Shown here piece after piece: positions 1-5,933 of a stretch of 9,708 nt of DNA; positions within the stretch are counted from its first letter, which is position 1, and the number at the start of each line of letters is the position of its first letter. This DNA comes from JAWOJF01 sp046481785. Its GTDB lineage: Bacteria; Bacteroidota; Ignavibacteria; Ignavibacteriales; Ignavibacteriaceae. The translations under genes and the position numbers were made by a program. The notes under the pieces are model-generated. The model did not search any database. It was not told the origin of the DNA and saw only the letters and a program-made list of their open reading frames with translations. Location of the stretch: assembly GCA_046481785.1 (NCBI GenBank), contig JAWOJF010000126.1:1-9708 (forward strand), given 5' to 3'.

Positions 1-1
1 A

Positions 2-136
2 AAAATCAGCGGTACCGGCCTGGGGCTTTCAATTGTAAAAAGAATAGTTGATTCATATTCCGGGAAAATTGAAGTAAAAAGCGAATATAAAAAAGGAACC
101 TGTTTTAAAATATTTTTACCGTATAAAAAAAAATAA
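2..136 (+). CDS. Sensor histidine kinase, C-terminal fragment (5' end outside window)
   Basis: The window opens inside a gene whose last 44 codons are visible, ending at TAA 134-136. The fragment is the end of a GHKL/HATPase_c ATP-binding domain. It contains the G2 glycine box GTGLGLSIVKRIV, followed by the usual closing strands (GKIEVKSE, then GTCFKIFLPY) and a lysine tail. In this family the G2 box closes over ATP, and the kinase autophosphorylates a histidine in the upstream HisKA domain; that domain and any sensor region lie outside the window. A receiver-only response regulator starts 42 bases downstream on the same strand, so the two probably form a two-component pair co-transcribed with the hydrogenase genes. 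The sensed signal cannot be inferred from this piece. Family call is secure; pairing is inference. Confidence 0.9.
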   Translation, partial: KISGTGLGLSIVKRIVDSYSGKIEVKSEYKKGTCFKIFLPYKKK

Positions 137-178
137 ATGGGTAAGAAATAATATACAAAAAAAGGAAAGGGCTAAGTC

Positions 179-559
179 ATGGCTAAAATAGTAGTTATTG
201 ATGACGATCCTGACATTCTCGATGCCAGCAGCGTTGTACTAACAGCAAAGGGCCTCGAAGTATTAACAGCAACTGACGCCGATGAAGGCTATAAAATCAT
301 TAAGGAAAAAAAACCTGATCTCATTATCCTTGATGTAATGATGAACGAGCCAGATGACGGCTTTTTCCTCGCACAAAAATTGCGGAAAGAAGGTATTAAT
401 ACTCCAATTCTGATGTATACTTCTATTTCAAAATCTATTGGTATGGATTATGGAGTTGGTGAATTGGTTCCTGTGGATGAATTTGTTGAAAAGCCTGTCT
501 CTCCGGAACAATTAATTGAAAAGGTTGAGAAACTATTAAACATTCATATAGAGAGGTAA
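179..559 (+). CDS. Single-domain (REC-only) response regulator
   Basis: This 126-residue protein is a lone CheY-like receiver domain with no DNA-binding or enzymatic output. The acidic pocket is D8-D9-D10, the phospho-acceptor is D52 in LIILDVMM, the switch Thr is T81 in LMYTS, and the conserved Lys is K105 in EKPV. The loop after D52 is atypical: receivers usually read DxxMPxxDG, but here it is DVMMNEPDDG, with the Pro replaced by Asn and one extra residue. The start at 179 is supported by AGGAAAGG about 8 bases upstream. It lies between a histidine kinase fragment and hydC, ending two bases before the hydC ATG. It presumably accepts phosphate from the upstream kinase and passes the signal by protein contact or phosphorelay. 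From memory, similar receivers with this unusual loop occur beside hydrogenase genes; I cannot verify that here. Confidence 0.92.
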   Translation: MAKIVVIDDDPDILDASSVVLTAKGLEVLTATDADEGYKIIKEKKPDLIILDVMMNEPDDGFFLAQKLRKEGINTPILMYTSISKSIGMDYGVGELVPVDEFVEKPVSPEQLIEKVEKLLNIHIER

Positions 560-561
560 AA

Positions 562-1035
562 ATGCTTGTTTTAGAAAAGAACTCTCTTTCTGAAGAGATA
601 GAAAAACTTGTAGAGCTTTACGGATCAGACAGATCAGCTTTACTGCAGATTCTCCAGGCGGTCCAGAGAAAACACAAATACATATCCGATTTTGCTCAGC
701 AGGAGGTTGCAAGGCTTCTCAATATTCACCCGGTTGAAGTTTTTAGTGTAATTTCTTTTTACTCTTTTTTAAACTCAGTGCCCAAAGGAAGGAATATTGT
801 TAGGCTGTGTAAAACAATATCCTGTGATCTGACAGGTAAAAGCGCAGTTGAAGAAGCTATTAAACGCGAATTGAATATAGATTTTGGTGAAACTACTAAA
901 GACCGGCGGATTACTCTTGAATATACAAACTGCCTCGGAATGTGCGATGAAGGACCTGCAATGCTGGTAAATGAAAAAATTTACACTCACCTGGATCCTG
1001 AAAAAGCCATCCAGATTTTAAACGGGATAAGGTAG
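562..1035 (+). CDS. hydC: NuoE-like [2Fe-2S] subunit of NAD(P)-linked [FeFe]-hydrogenase (HydC/HndA type)
   Basis: This 157-residue protein is a complete thioredoxin-fold [2Fe-2S] subunit of the NuoE/24-kDa family. The N-terminal helical part includes LLQILQAVQRKHKYIS and the EVFSVISFYSFL segment. The cluster ligands are C83 and C88 (LCKTISCD) and C124 and C128 (NCLGMCDEGP), the family's Cx4C...Cx3C pattern. In complex I and in trimeric hydrogenases this subunit sits beside the FMN/NADH subunit and carries a [2Fe-2S] cluster close to the flavin. The start ATG lies two bases after the response-regulator stop, with its ribosome site (GAGAGG) inside the end of that gene, which points to translational coupling. 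hydB begins 10 bases downstream. The hydA neighbour assigns it to a hydrogenase rather than to complex I. The naming follows the Thermotoga convention. Confidence 0.93.
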   Translation: MLVLEKNSLSEEIEKLVELYGSDRSALLQILQAVQRKHKYISDFAQQEVARLLNIHPVEVFSVISFYSFLNSVPKGRNIVRLCKTISCDLTGKSAVEEAIKRELNIDFGETTKDRRITLEYTNCLGMCDEGPAMLVNEKIYTHLDPEKAIQILNGIR

Positions 1036-1045
1036 GGAATAATAT

Positions 1046-2260
1046 ATGAAAAACATAAAAAAGAAAAGAACTGGTCCGGTATTGTTCTCAAATTACACCC
1101 CATCAAGCAGTATAAAAAAAGCGCTGGAAATTGGGAGAGAAAATATCCTTTTTGAATTAAAAGAATCTTCACTAAAAGGAAGAGGCGGTGCAGGATTTCC
1201 AACATCAACAAAATGGATGTTAACCGCCGCCTCCGTTGGCGAAAAAAAGTACATTGTATGTAATGCGGATGAAGGCGAACCCGGTACATTTAAGGACAGG
1301 GTACTGCTTCTTGAATATCCTGAACTTGTTTTTGAAGGAATGGTTATTGCCGGTTTTACAATAGGCGCTAAGCAAGGTTTTGTATACCTGCGGGGCGAAT
1401 ATGAATACATGTTAAAATCACTTGAGGATTACCTGGAGATGATGCGAAAAGATAATCTTCTTGGAAAAAACATTATTGGTAAACCAGGTTTTGATTTTGA
1501 TATTACAATCAGGCTGGGATCGGGCGCATATGTGTGCGGTGAAGAGACTGCATTAATCGAATCTCTTGAAGGATACAGAGGTGAGCCCCGGAACCGTCCA
1601 CCTTATCCAGTTAATACCGGTTACATGGGATATCCTACAGTAGTAAATAATGTTGAAACCCTTGCCTCAGTTCCTCACATAATTATGAAAGGTGGAACAT
1701 GGTTTAAGCAGTATGGTACTGACAAATCTACAGGTTCAAAATTGTTTTCAGTATCAGGTGATTGTCATAAACCGGGAATTTATGAACTGCCATGGGGAAC
1801 AACCATTAACGAACTGCTTCAGATAGTCGGAGCTAAAAATACAAAAGCTGTACAGGTTGGCGGAGCATCCGGTATATGCGTTCCAAAATCTCAGTTTGAC
1901 CGGAAGCTTGGTTATGAGGATGCAGCAACCGGCGGATCTATTATTATATTTAACGAAAACCGGAGCATGCTAAAAGTTCTCAAAAACTTTATGGAGTTTT
2001 TTGTAGAGGAATCCTGCGGGCAGTGCACTCCATGCAGAATAGGCAATGTAAAATTACTTGAAGGTATTGAAAAAATTGAAAAAGGCGAATTTACATTTAT
2101 GTATATAAATACTCTAAAAGAACTTGGCAGAACCATGCAGGTAGCTTCCAAGTGCGGGCTGGGACAATCAAGCCCTAATTCATTTATATCAATAATCGAT
2201 AACTTTAAAGATGAGCTATTCCACACAAACGGAAACGGAGGCAGTAATGGGAAAGCATAG
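1046..2260 (+). CDS. hydB: NuoF-like FMN/NAD(H)-binding subunit of [FeFe]-hydrogenase (HydB type, compact form)
   Basis: This 404-residue protein matches the core of the NuoF/51-kDa flavoprotein. It shows the nucleotide/FMN glycine loop GRGGAGFPTSTKW (46-58) followed by NADEGEPGTFKDR (73-85). The second flavin-site signature GSGAYVCGEETALIESLEG lies near 157-175. The [4Fe-4S] ligands are C324, C327 and C330 in SCGQCTPCR, with a distant C370 in KCGLGQ. Its role is to exchange electrons between NAD(H) and the Fe-S chain through FMN. HydB of well-studied electron-bifurcating enzymes such as Thermotoga's is larger, with an N-terminal thioredoxin-like [2Fe-2S] domain and a C-terminal two-cluster ferredoxin domain. 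Both are absent here, although the core is intact and the protein begins and ends cleanly. The last 14 bases overlap hydA. NAD versus NADP preference cannot be read from the sequence. Confidence 0.93.
   Translation: MKNIKKKRTGPVLFSNYTPSSSIKKALEIGRENILFELKESSLKGRGGAGFPTSTKWMLTAASVGEKKYIVCNADEGEPGTFKDRVLLLEYPELVFEGMVIAGFTIGAKQGFVYLRGEYEYMLKSLEDYLEMMRKDNLLGKNIIGKPGFDFDITIRLGSGAYVCGEETALIESLEGYRGEPRNRPPYPVNTGYMGYPTVVNNVETLASVPHIIMKGGTWFKQYGTDKSTGSKLFSVSGDCHKPGIYELPWGTTINELLQIVGAKNTKAVQVGGASGICVPKSQFDRKLGYEDAATGGSIIIFNENRSMLKVLKNFMEFFVEESCGQCTPCRIGNVKLLEGIEKIEKGEFTFMYINTLKELGRTMQVASKCGLGQSSPNSFISIIDNFKDELFHTNGNGGSNGKA
2237..2241 (+). promoter_or_regulatory. Strong ribosome binding site that fixes the hydA start
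   Basis: A perfect GGAGG lies inside the 3' end of hydB, five bases before the ATG at 2247. An in-frame upstream ATG at 2211 would add 12 residues rich in Ser and Thr and overlap hydB by 50 bases, and it has no comparable site. The ATG at 2247 is therefore preferred, and the hydB/hydA overlap is 14 bases. Confidence 0.75.
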
Positions 2261-4118
2261 TTCAAGAATACCTGTAAGCCAACAGCCATTTAAGGTTGAA
2301 AAACCTGAAGATATTACTGCTATTGGCGGAACCGTTTCTATCCAGATAAATGAAAAAAAAGTTACCGTTCCTCTTGGAACAACAATACTTGATGCATGCA
2401 GGGAAAACCAGATACACATCCCCACATTATGCCATCATGAAGATCTTTGTATTGCAGGGGTGTGCAGAATTTGTGTGGTTGAAGTTGAAGGAATGAGAAC
2501 ACTGCAGACATCATGTTCATACCCGATTACTTCACCCATTAAAATTCATACATCTACACCTATGGTCCGGAAAGCAAGAAGGCATATTATTGATCTTTTG
2601 CTTAGCGAACATTATGGCGAGTGCTATTCCTGTTTCAGGAACGGAAACTGCGAACTTCAGACACTTGCAAGAGAGTATGGAGTAGATAGTTACACCTTTG
2701 GCCATACAGATGCTCCAAGATATGAAACAGACAAATCCTCTGCTTCGGTTATCAGGGATATGAGCAAATGTATATTGTGTAAACGTTGTGTCAGAACCTG
2801 TATTGATCTGCAGGAAGTTGGAGTTCTCGAGGCTATTAACAGGGGACATGATACCAAAATAGGAACGTTCCTGGATAAGCCTCTTGCCGATGTTATATGT
2901 ATAAACTGCGGACAATGTATTAATAGGTGTCCTACAGCAGCATTAACAGCTAATGATCCTTCAGATGAAATATGGCAGGCAATTGATGATCCTAAGAAGC
3001 ATGTGGTAATTCAGACAGCTCCTTCACCAAGAGCTGCTATAGGCGAAGAATTTGGTGAAGCTCCGGGTAAATCTTATACAATGGAATTAAATACCGCTTT
3101 AAAGAGAATTGGCTTTGATAAGGTATTTGATACCAATTTTACTGCAGATTTAACAATTATGGAGGAAGGCACCGAACTGCTTAACAGGCTTAAAAAAGCT
3201 CTTGTTGACAAAGAGGAGGTTAAACTTCCTCAGTTTACTTCATGTTCACCAGGATGGATAAAATTCATAGAGCATTTTTATCCTGAATATCTCGATTATC
3301 TGTCCACGGCAAAATCACCTCAGCAGATGTTTGGATCTATTATAAAAACATTTTATGCACAGGAATCAGGTGTTGATCCGGCAGATATTGTTACTGTTGC
3401 CTTAATGCCCTGTTCGGCTAAAAAGTTTGAATGTAACAGGCCTGAAATGGATTCTTCAGGATTTAAGGATGTTGATTATGGTTTAACAACCCGTGAAATG
3501 GCACGAATGATTAGAGAAGCAGGCATTCACCTTCCTGAAATGCCGAAAACCAGCTTTGATGAACCATTTGGTGAAGCATCAGGAGCAGGGTTAATTTTTG
3601 GTGCAACAGGCGGTGTAATGGAAGCGGCATTAAGAACTGTATATGAATTGGTTACGGGAAGGGAAGTTCCTTTTGAAAACCTAAGAATAGAAGCATGCCG
3701 TGGTTTTGAAGGTGTAAAACAAGCATCAGTAAAACTTGAAAATTGCGTGCCTGATTATAAATGGCTTGAAGGTGTTGAAGTTAAATTTATAGTAGCGCAC
3801 GGAACAGCAAACGCTAAAAAAGTTATGGAAATGCTTCGTAAAGGTGAACTGAATGATGTTCATTTTGTTGAAATAATGGCATGCCCCGGCGGATGTCTGG
3901 GCGGTGGCGGTCAGCCTATTCCAACTAATGAGGAAATAAGGAATCTCAGAGCCCAGGCAATTTACGAAGAAGAGGAGAGTCTGCCTATCAGGAAATCGCA
4001 CGAGAACCCTCATGTTAACTATATATATGAAAAGTTCTTAACCGAAGGTCCTTGCAGTAAATTATCGCATAAATTGCTGCATACTCATTACACTAAAAGA
4101 GGCAAGTTTATTTCGTAA
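2247..4118 (+). CDS. hydA: [FeFe]-hydrogenase catalytic subunit, M3-type modular architecture
   Basis: This 623-residue protein catalyses reversible H2 oxidation/proton reduction at the H-cluster. In order it has a plant-type [2Fe-2S] domain (C62, C73, C76, C90); a NuoG-like His-ligated [4Fe-4S] site (H122, C126, C129, C135, pattern Hx3Cx2Cx5C); a two-cluster ferredoxin domain (C175/178/181/185 and C218/221/224/228); then the H-domain. The H-domain motifs are L1 TSCSPGW (331-337), L2 MPCSAKKFE (387-395, C389) and L3 EIMACPGGCLGGGGQP with C546 and C550. The C-terminal small-subunit-like segment with RKSHENP and HKLLHTHYTK closes the protein. L1 has Cys-Ser where the textbook motif has Cys-Cys. 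No signal peptide is visible, so it is probably cytoplasmic. With HydB and HydC it forms an NAD(P)-linked trimeric hydrogenase. Whether it bifurcates with ferredoxin is undecided. Maturases must be encoded elsewhere. Confidence 0.96.
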   Translation: MGKHSSRIPVSQQPFKVEKPEDITAIGGTVSIQINEKKVTVPLGTTILDACRENQIHIPTLCHHEDLCIAGVCRICVVEVEGMRTLQTSCSYPITSPIKIHTSTPMVRKARRHIIDLLLSEHYGECYSCFRNGNCELQTLAREYGVDSYTFGHTDAPRYETDKSSASVIRDMSKCILCKRCVRTCIDLQEVGVLEAINRGHDTKIGTFLDKPLADVICINCGQCINRCPTAALTANDPSDEIWQAIDDPKKHVVIQTAPSPRAAIGEEFGEAPGKSYTMELNTALKRIGFDKVFDTNFTADLTIMEEGTELLNRLKKALVDKEEVKLPQFTSCSPGWIKFIEHFYPEYLDYLSTAKSPQQMFGSIIKTFYAQESGVDPADIVTVALMPCSAKKFECNRPEMDSSGFKDVDYGLTTREMARMIREAGIHLPEMPKTSFDEPFGEASGAGLIFGATGGVMEAALRTVYELVTGREVPFENLRIEACRGFEGVKQASVKLENCVPDYKWLEGVEVKFIVAHGTANAKKVMEMLRKGELNDVHFVEIMACPGGCLGGGGQPIPTNEEIRNLRAQAIYEEEESLPIRKSHENPHVNYIYEKFLTEGPCSKLSHKLLHTHYTKRGKFIS

Positions 4119-4132
4119 CCTTATCCTTTTAA

Positions 4133-4162
4133 TCCCTCTCCATATTCAATTATGGAGAGGGA
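4133..4162 (+). terminator. Strong hairpin after hydA, candidate transcription terminator
   Basis: A perfect 12-base-pair stem (TCCCTCTCCATA at 4133-4144 with its complement at 4151-4162) encloses a six-base loop, 15 bases after the hydA stop. It is stable enough to end or protect the hydrogenase mRNA. The downstream flank is purine-rich rather than a run of T, so it is not a canonical intrinsic terminator. It could instead stabilise the 3' end or be a dispersed intergenic palindrome. Confidence 0.5.
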
Positions 4163-4213
4163 AGAGTTTAAAAATATAATCATACACATAAATAAACTGA
4201 ACAGAGCATATAC

Positions 4214-4229
4214 TGATTGTATGATTGTA
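4214..4229 (+). repeat. Tandem 8-base direct repeat in the spacer before the second kinase
   Basis: The word TGATTGTA occurs twice back to back. It lies just before the palindrome at 4233-4249 in the 215-base spacer between hydA and the second kinase. It may be part of a regulator-binding region or chance in AT-rich DNA. The rest of this spacer shows no coding potential that I can support. Confidence 0.4.
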
Positions 4230-4232
4230 TTT

Positions 4233-4249
4233 ACTTAATTATATTAAGT
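4233..4249. promoter_or_regulatory. 17-base palindrome, candidate operator for the downstream kinase gene
   Basis: ACTTAATTATATTAAGT is a perfect 7-base inverted repeat around a 3-base centre, about 85 bases before the kinase ATG. The size and symmetry suit a dimeric DNA-binding regulator. AT-richness makes a chance palindrome possible, and no convincing promoter elements could be placed around it. Confidence 0.25.
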
Positions 4250-4300
4250 TTATTATTGTCTCCTTCCATCCTGTTTATTGTTATTGGAAGAGCCCAAAAG

Positions 4301-4319
4301 TTTTGATGAATCATCAGAA
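4301..4319 (+). promoter_or_regulatory. Small palindrome/hairpin just upstream of the kinase ribosome site
   Basis: TGATGAATCATCA (4304-4316) is a perfect 13-base palindrome. With flanking T/A bases and one G-U pair it could fold in RNA as a 7-pair stem with a five-base loop (GAATC). It ends six bases before the GGGGAA ribosome site (4325-4330) of the gene at 4334. It could be an operator or modulate translation start. The evidence is structural only. Confidence 0.25.
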
Positions 4320-4333
4320 TCAGCGGGGAACAT

Positions 4334-5716
4334 ATGTCTGTATTAGTACCTTCCTGGGCATTACATTACGAAGAATTCTGGCTGGCAATTCGTACACGTA
4401 ATCTTTGGTTTATAAAACTAAGATACTTTGCAGTTCTAATGCTGCTGGTATTTATATTCGGATCTGAATTAATTCTTGATTTCTCCTTTACTACACTGCA
4501 ATTAAAAGCAATTCTTTTAATTACCTCTTCAATTCTTATTTATAACCTGCTGCTTCACTATATAAGACAATTTGTTATAAGCGACGCAGATAAATTTAAT
4601 CCGCTTCATCTTTCCCTTATCCAGATGATGCTGGATCTGACAGCGCTATGGCTGCTTGTTTATTATACCGGCGGCATTGAAACACCTCTTTATCTGCTCT
4701 TTATCTTTCATATGATAATAGGCAGTTTAATTTTACCGGGATGGATAATTTATATTATTGCAGCCTGGTTTGTTCTGGGTTTTACCGGCCTTGTAATCCT
4801 GGAATATGCCGGCACAATAACTCATCACTCAATTAACGGATTCCTGAAAACTCCATTGTATAACAATGCGGACTATGTATTTGCGTTTAGTACCATTTTT
4901 ACATTTGTAATTTTTATAAGTGTAATGCTTGCAAACAGGATTGCAAAACAATTGTATAAAATGGAACAAAATCTTGTTGAAACATTAGATAAACTTGAAA
5001 GCACGGAAAAAGAGAAACAAAAATATATAATTGGGGTACTTCATGAAATAAAAACACCCCTGGCCGCATTACATTCATATTTTGATATCATACTTGATAA
5101 ATATCTCGGACCAATTGATTCAAAAGTTGAAGAAAAGCTTATCCGGGCAAAGGTACGGTCGGAGGAAGCAATGGAGCTGGTAAATGATGTATTAAGAATT
5201 TCCCGGGTTAAACTTATCAATGAATTCAAAAAGGAGAGCGTTGATATAAATGCTGTTATAAATGAGATAATGAAAAAGGAAGCATTCCTGATAAAATCAA
5301 GGAACCTGAAAATCCAGTATAATGATACCCGGGAAGAAGAAATAAATCTGAGCGGCGATCGTTTCTGGCTGGAAATAGCCTTTTCGAACCTTATAAATAA
5401 TGCTGTTAAATATACCTGCGATAATGGTAATGTTGAAATTAATGTTAGTGATAATGAAAAGTGGATAGAGATTGAAATAAGTGATAACGGTATTGGTATT
5501 CCCGAAAAAGAACTGGAAAAAATATTTAATGAATTCTACCGTGCAACAAATATCAGGCAGATAAAATTTGAAGGATCAGGCCTGGGCCTGGCAATAGTAA
5601 AACAAATAATAGAACGCCACAGCGGCACGATAGAAGTTCTTAGTCCTTCCCGGGTTGCTGCAGAAGGTAAACCCGGATCTACATTCATTGTTAAACTTCC
5701 TTATGCGAATATATAG
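4334..5716 (+). CDS. Membrane sensor histidine kinase, RegB/PrrB-like
   Basis: This 460-residue protein has six predicted membrane segments in its first 200 residues (about 29-48, 55-76, 92-111, 119-137, 138-157 and 180-200), then a helical linker. HisKA follows with phospho-acceptor H237 in GVLHEIKTPLAAL. The ATPase domain has an N box (FSNLINNAVKYT), G1 (DNGIGIP), an F-box-like FNEFY and G2 (GSGLGLAIVKQII), so it should be catalytically competent. Between segments 3 and 4 is GGIETPL (G113-L119). RegB/PrrB redox kinases also have six segments and carry GGxxNPF, implicated in ubiquinone binding, at that place; the N-terminal KLRYFAVL stretch also recalls RegB. A redox or quinone-pool sensor is therefore a reasonable inference. 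No response regulator follows it; the nearest is the receiver at 179-559. The start at 4334 has GGGGAA upstream. It may instead sense another membrane-linked signal. Confidence 0.9.
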   Translation: MSVLVPSWALHYEEFWLAIRTRNLWFIKLRYFAVLMLLVFIFGSELILDFSFTTLQLKAILLITSSILIYNLLLHYIRQFVISDADKFNPLHLSLIQMMLDLTALWLLVYYTGGIETPLYLLFIFHMIIGSLILPGWIIYIIAAWFVLGFTGLVILEYAGTITHHSINGFLKTPLYNNADYVFAFSTIFTFVIFISVMLANRIAKQLYKMEQNLVETLDKLESTEKEKQKYIIGVLHEIKTPLAALHSYFDIILDKYLGPIDSKVEEKLIRAKVRSEEAMELVNDVLRISRVKLINEFKKESVDINAVINEIMKKEAFLIKSRNLKIQYNDTREEEINLSGDRFWLEIAFSNLINNAVKYTCDNGNVEINVSDNEKWIEIEISDNGIGIPEKELEKIFNEFYRATNIRQIKFEGSGLGLAIVKQIIERHSGTIEVLSPSRVAAEGKPGSTFIVKLPYANI

Positions 5717-5759
5717 CACTTATATTTATTCCTTTAAAAGCATAACTAAACACCAGGAA

Positions 5760-5843
5760 CAAAATATTTTCCTGTAGCAAATTCCAGGACTTAAAGAGTA
5801 CACTGCAAATAATTTGCTATTTACTCTTAAAGAAAATATTTTG
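5760..5843 (+). repeat. Interlocking inverted repeats upstream of dapA
   Basis: Three arm pairs share 84 bases. Pair A is a perfect 12-base inverted repeat (CAAAATATTTTC 5760-5771 with 5832-5843). Pair B is a perfect 9-base one (TAGCAAATT 5775-5783 with 5811-5819). Pair C is 11 bases with one mismatch (CTTAAAGAGTA 5790-5800 with 5822-5832). The order A-B-C-B'-C'-A' means that B and C pairings cross, so they are mutually exclusive or a pseudoknot. A local hairpin GCAAA-taa-TTTGC (5805-5817) competes with pair B. The region could be an mRNA structure at the 3' end of the kinase transcript, a dapA leader element, or an operator array. It does not match the lysine riboswitch as I know it. Confidence 0.45.
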
Positions 5844-5867
5844 CGCAAATTTTAAATAATAATTTTT

Positions 5868-5875
5868 TAACTTTG
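5868..5875 (+). promoter_or_regulatory. Candidate promoter element (TAnnTTTG, Bacteroidota -7 type) for the dap operon
   Basis: TAACTTTG matches the Bacteroidota -7 consensus TAnnTTTG and lies 58 bases before the dapA ATG. A TTTG at 5840-5843 could be the -33 element, but the 24-base gap is longer than the usual spacing of about 19-21. A second match (TAATTTTG, 5884-5891) has no partner. The assignment is tentative and depends on the organism being of that phylum. Confidence 0.3.
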
Positions 5876-5933
5876 TATTGTCTTAATTTTGTTTCATTAA
5901 TTTAACACAATAAAAACCCAGACAGGAAAAAAT

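Noticed and set aside
2211..2246. Longer hydA start giving 12 extra N-terminal residues
   Set aside because: The added stretch lies entirely in hydB coding sequence, has no good ribosome site, and a perfect GGAGG sits five bases before the ATG at 2247.
562..2260. Reading hydC and hydB as complex I genes nuoE and nuoF
   Set aside because: The third gene is a full [FeFe]-hydrogenase with L1, L2 and L3 motifs rather than nuoG, and no other nuo genes are present.
2532..2915. Minus-strand open frame of about 127 codons within hydA
   Set aside because: It lies opposite dense Fe-S ligand motifs of hydA, resembles no family that I recognise and has no independent support. Other minus-strand frames (987-1289, 1912-2289, 3726-4013, 8259-8630, 9183-9485) were rejected for the same reasons.
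4175..4180. TATAAT as a sigma-70 -10 box after hydA
   Set aside because: No -35-like sequence lies at suitable distance, it is immediately behind the hairpin, and the region is AT-rich, so the hexamer is probably chance.
5717..5933. Lysine riboswitch upstream of dapA
   Set aside because: The conserved L-box core was not recognised and the region is very AT-rich and short. A covariance-model search would settle it.
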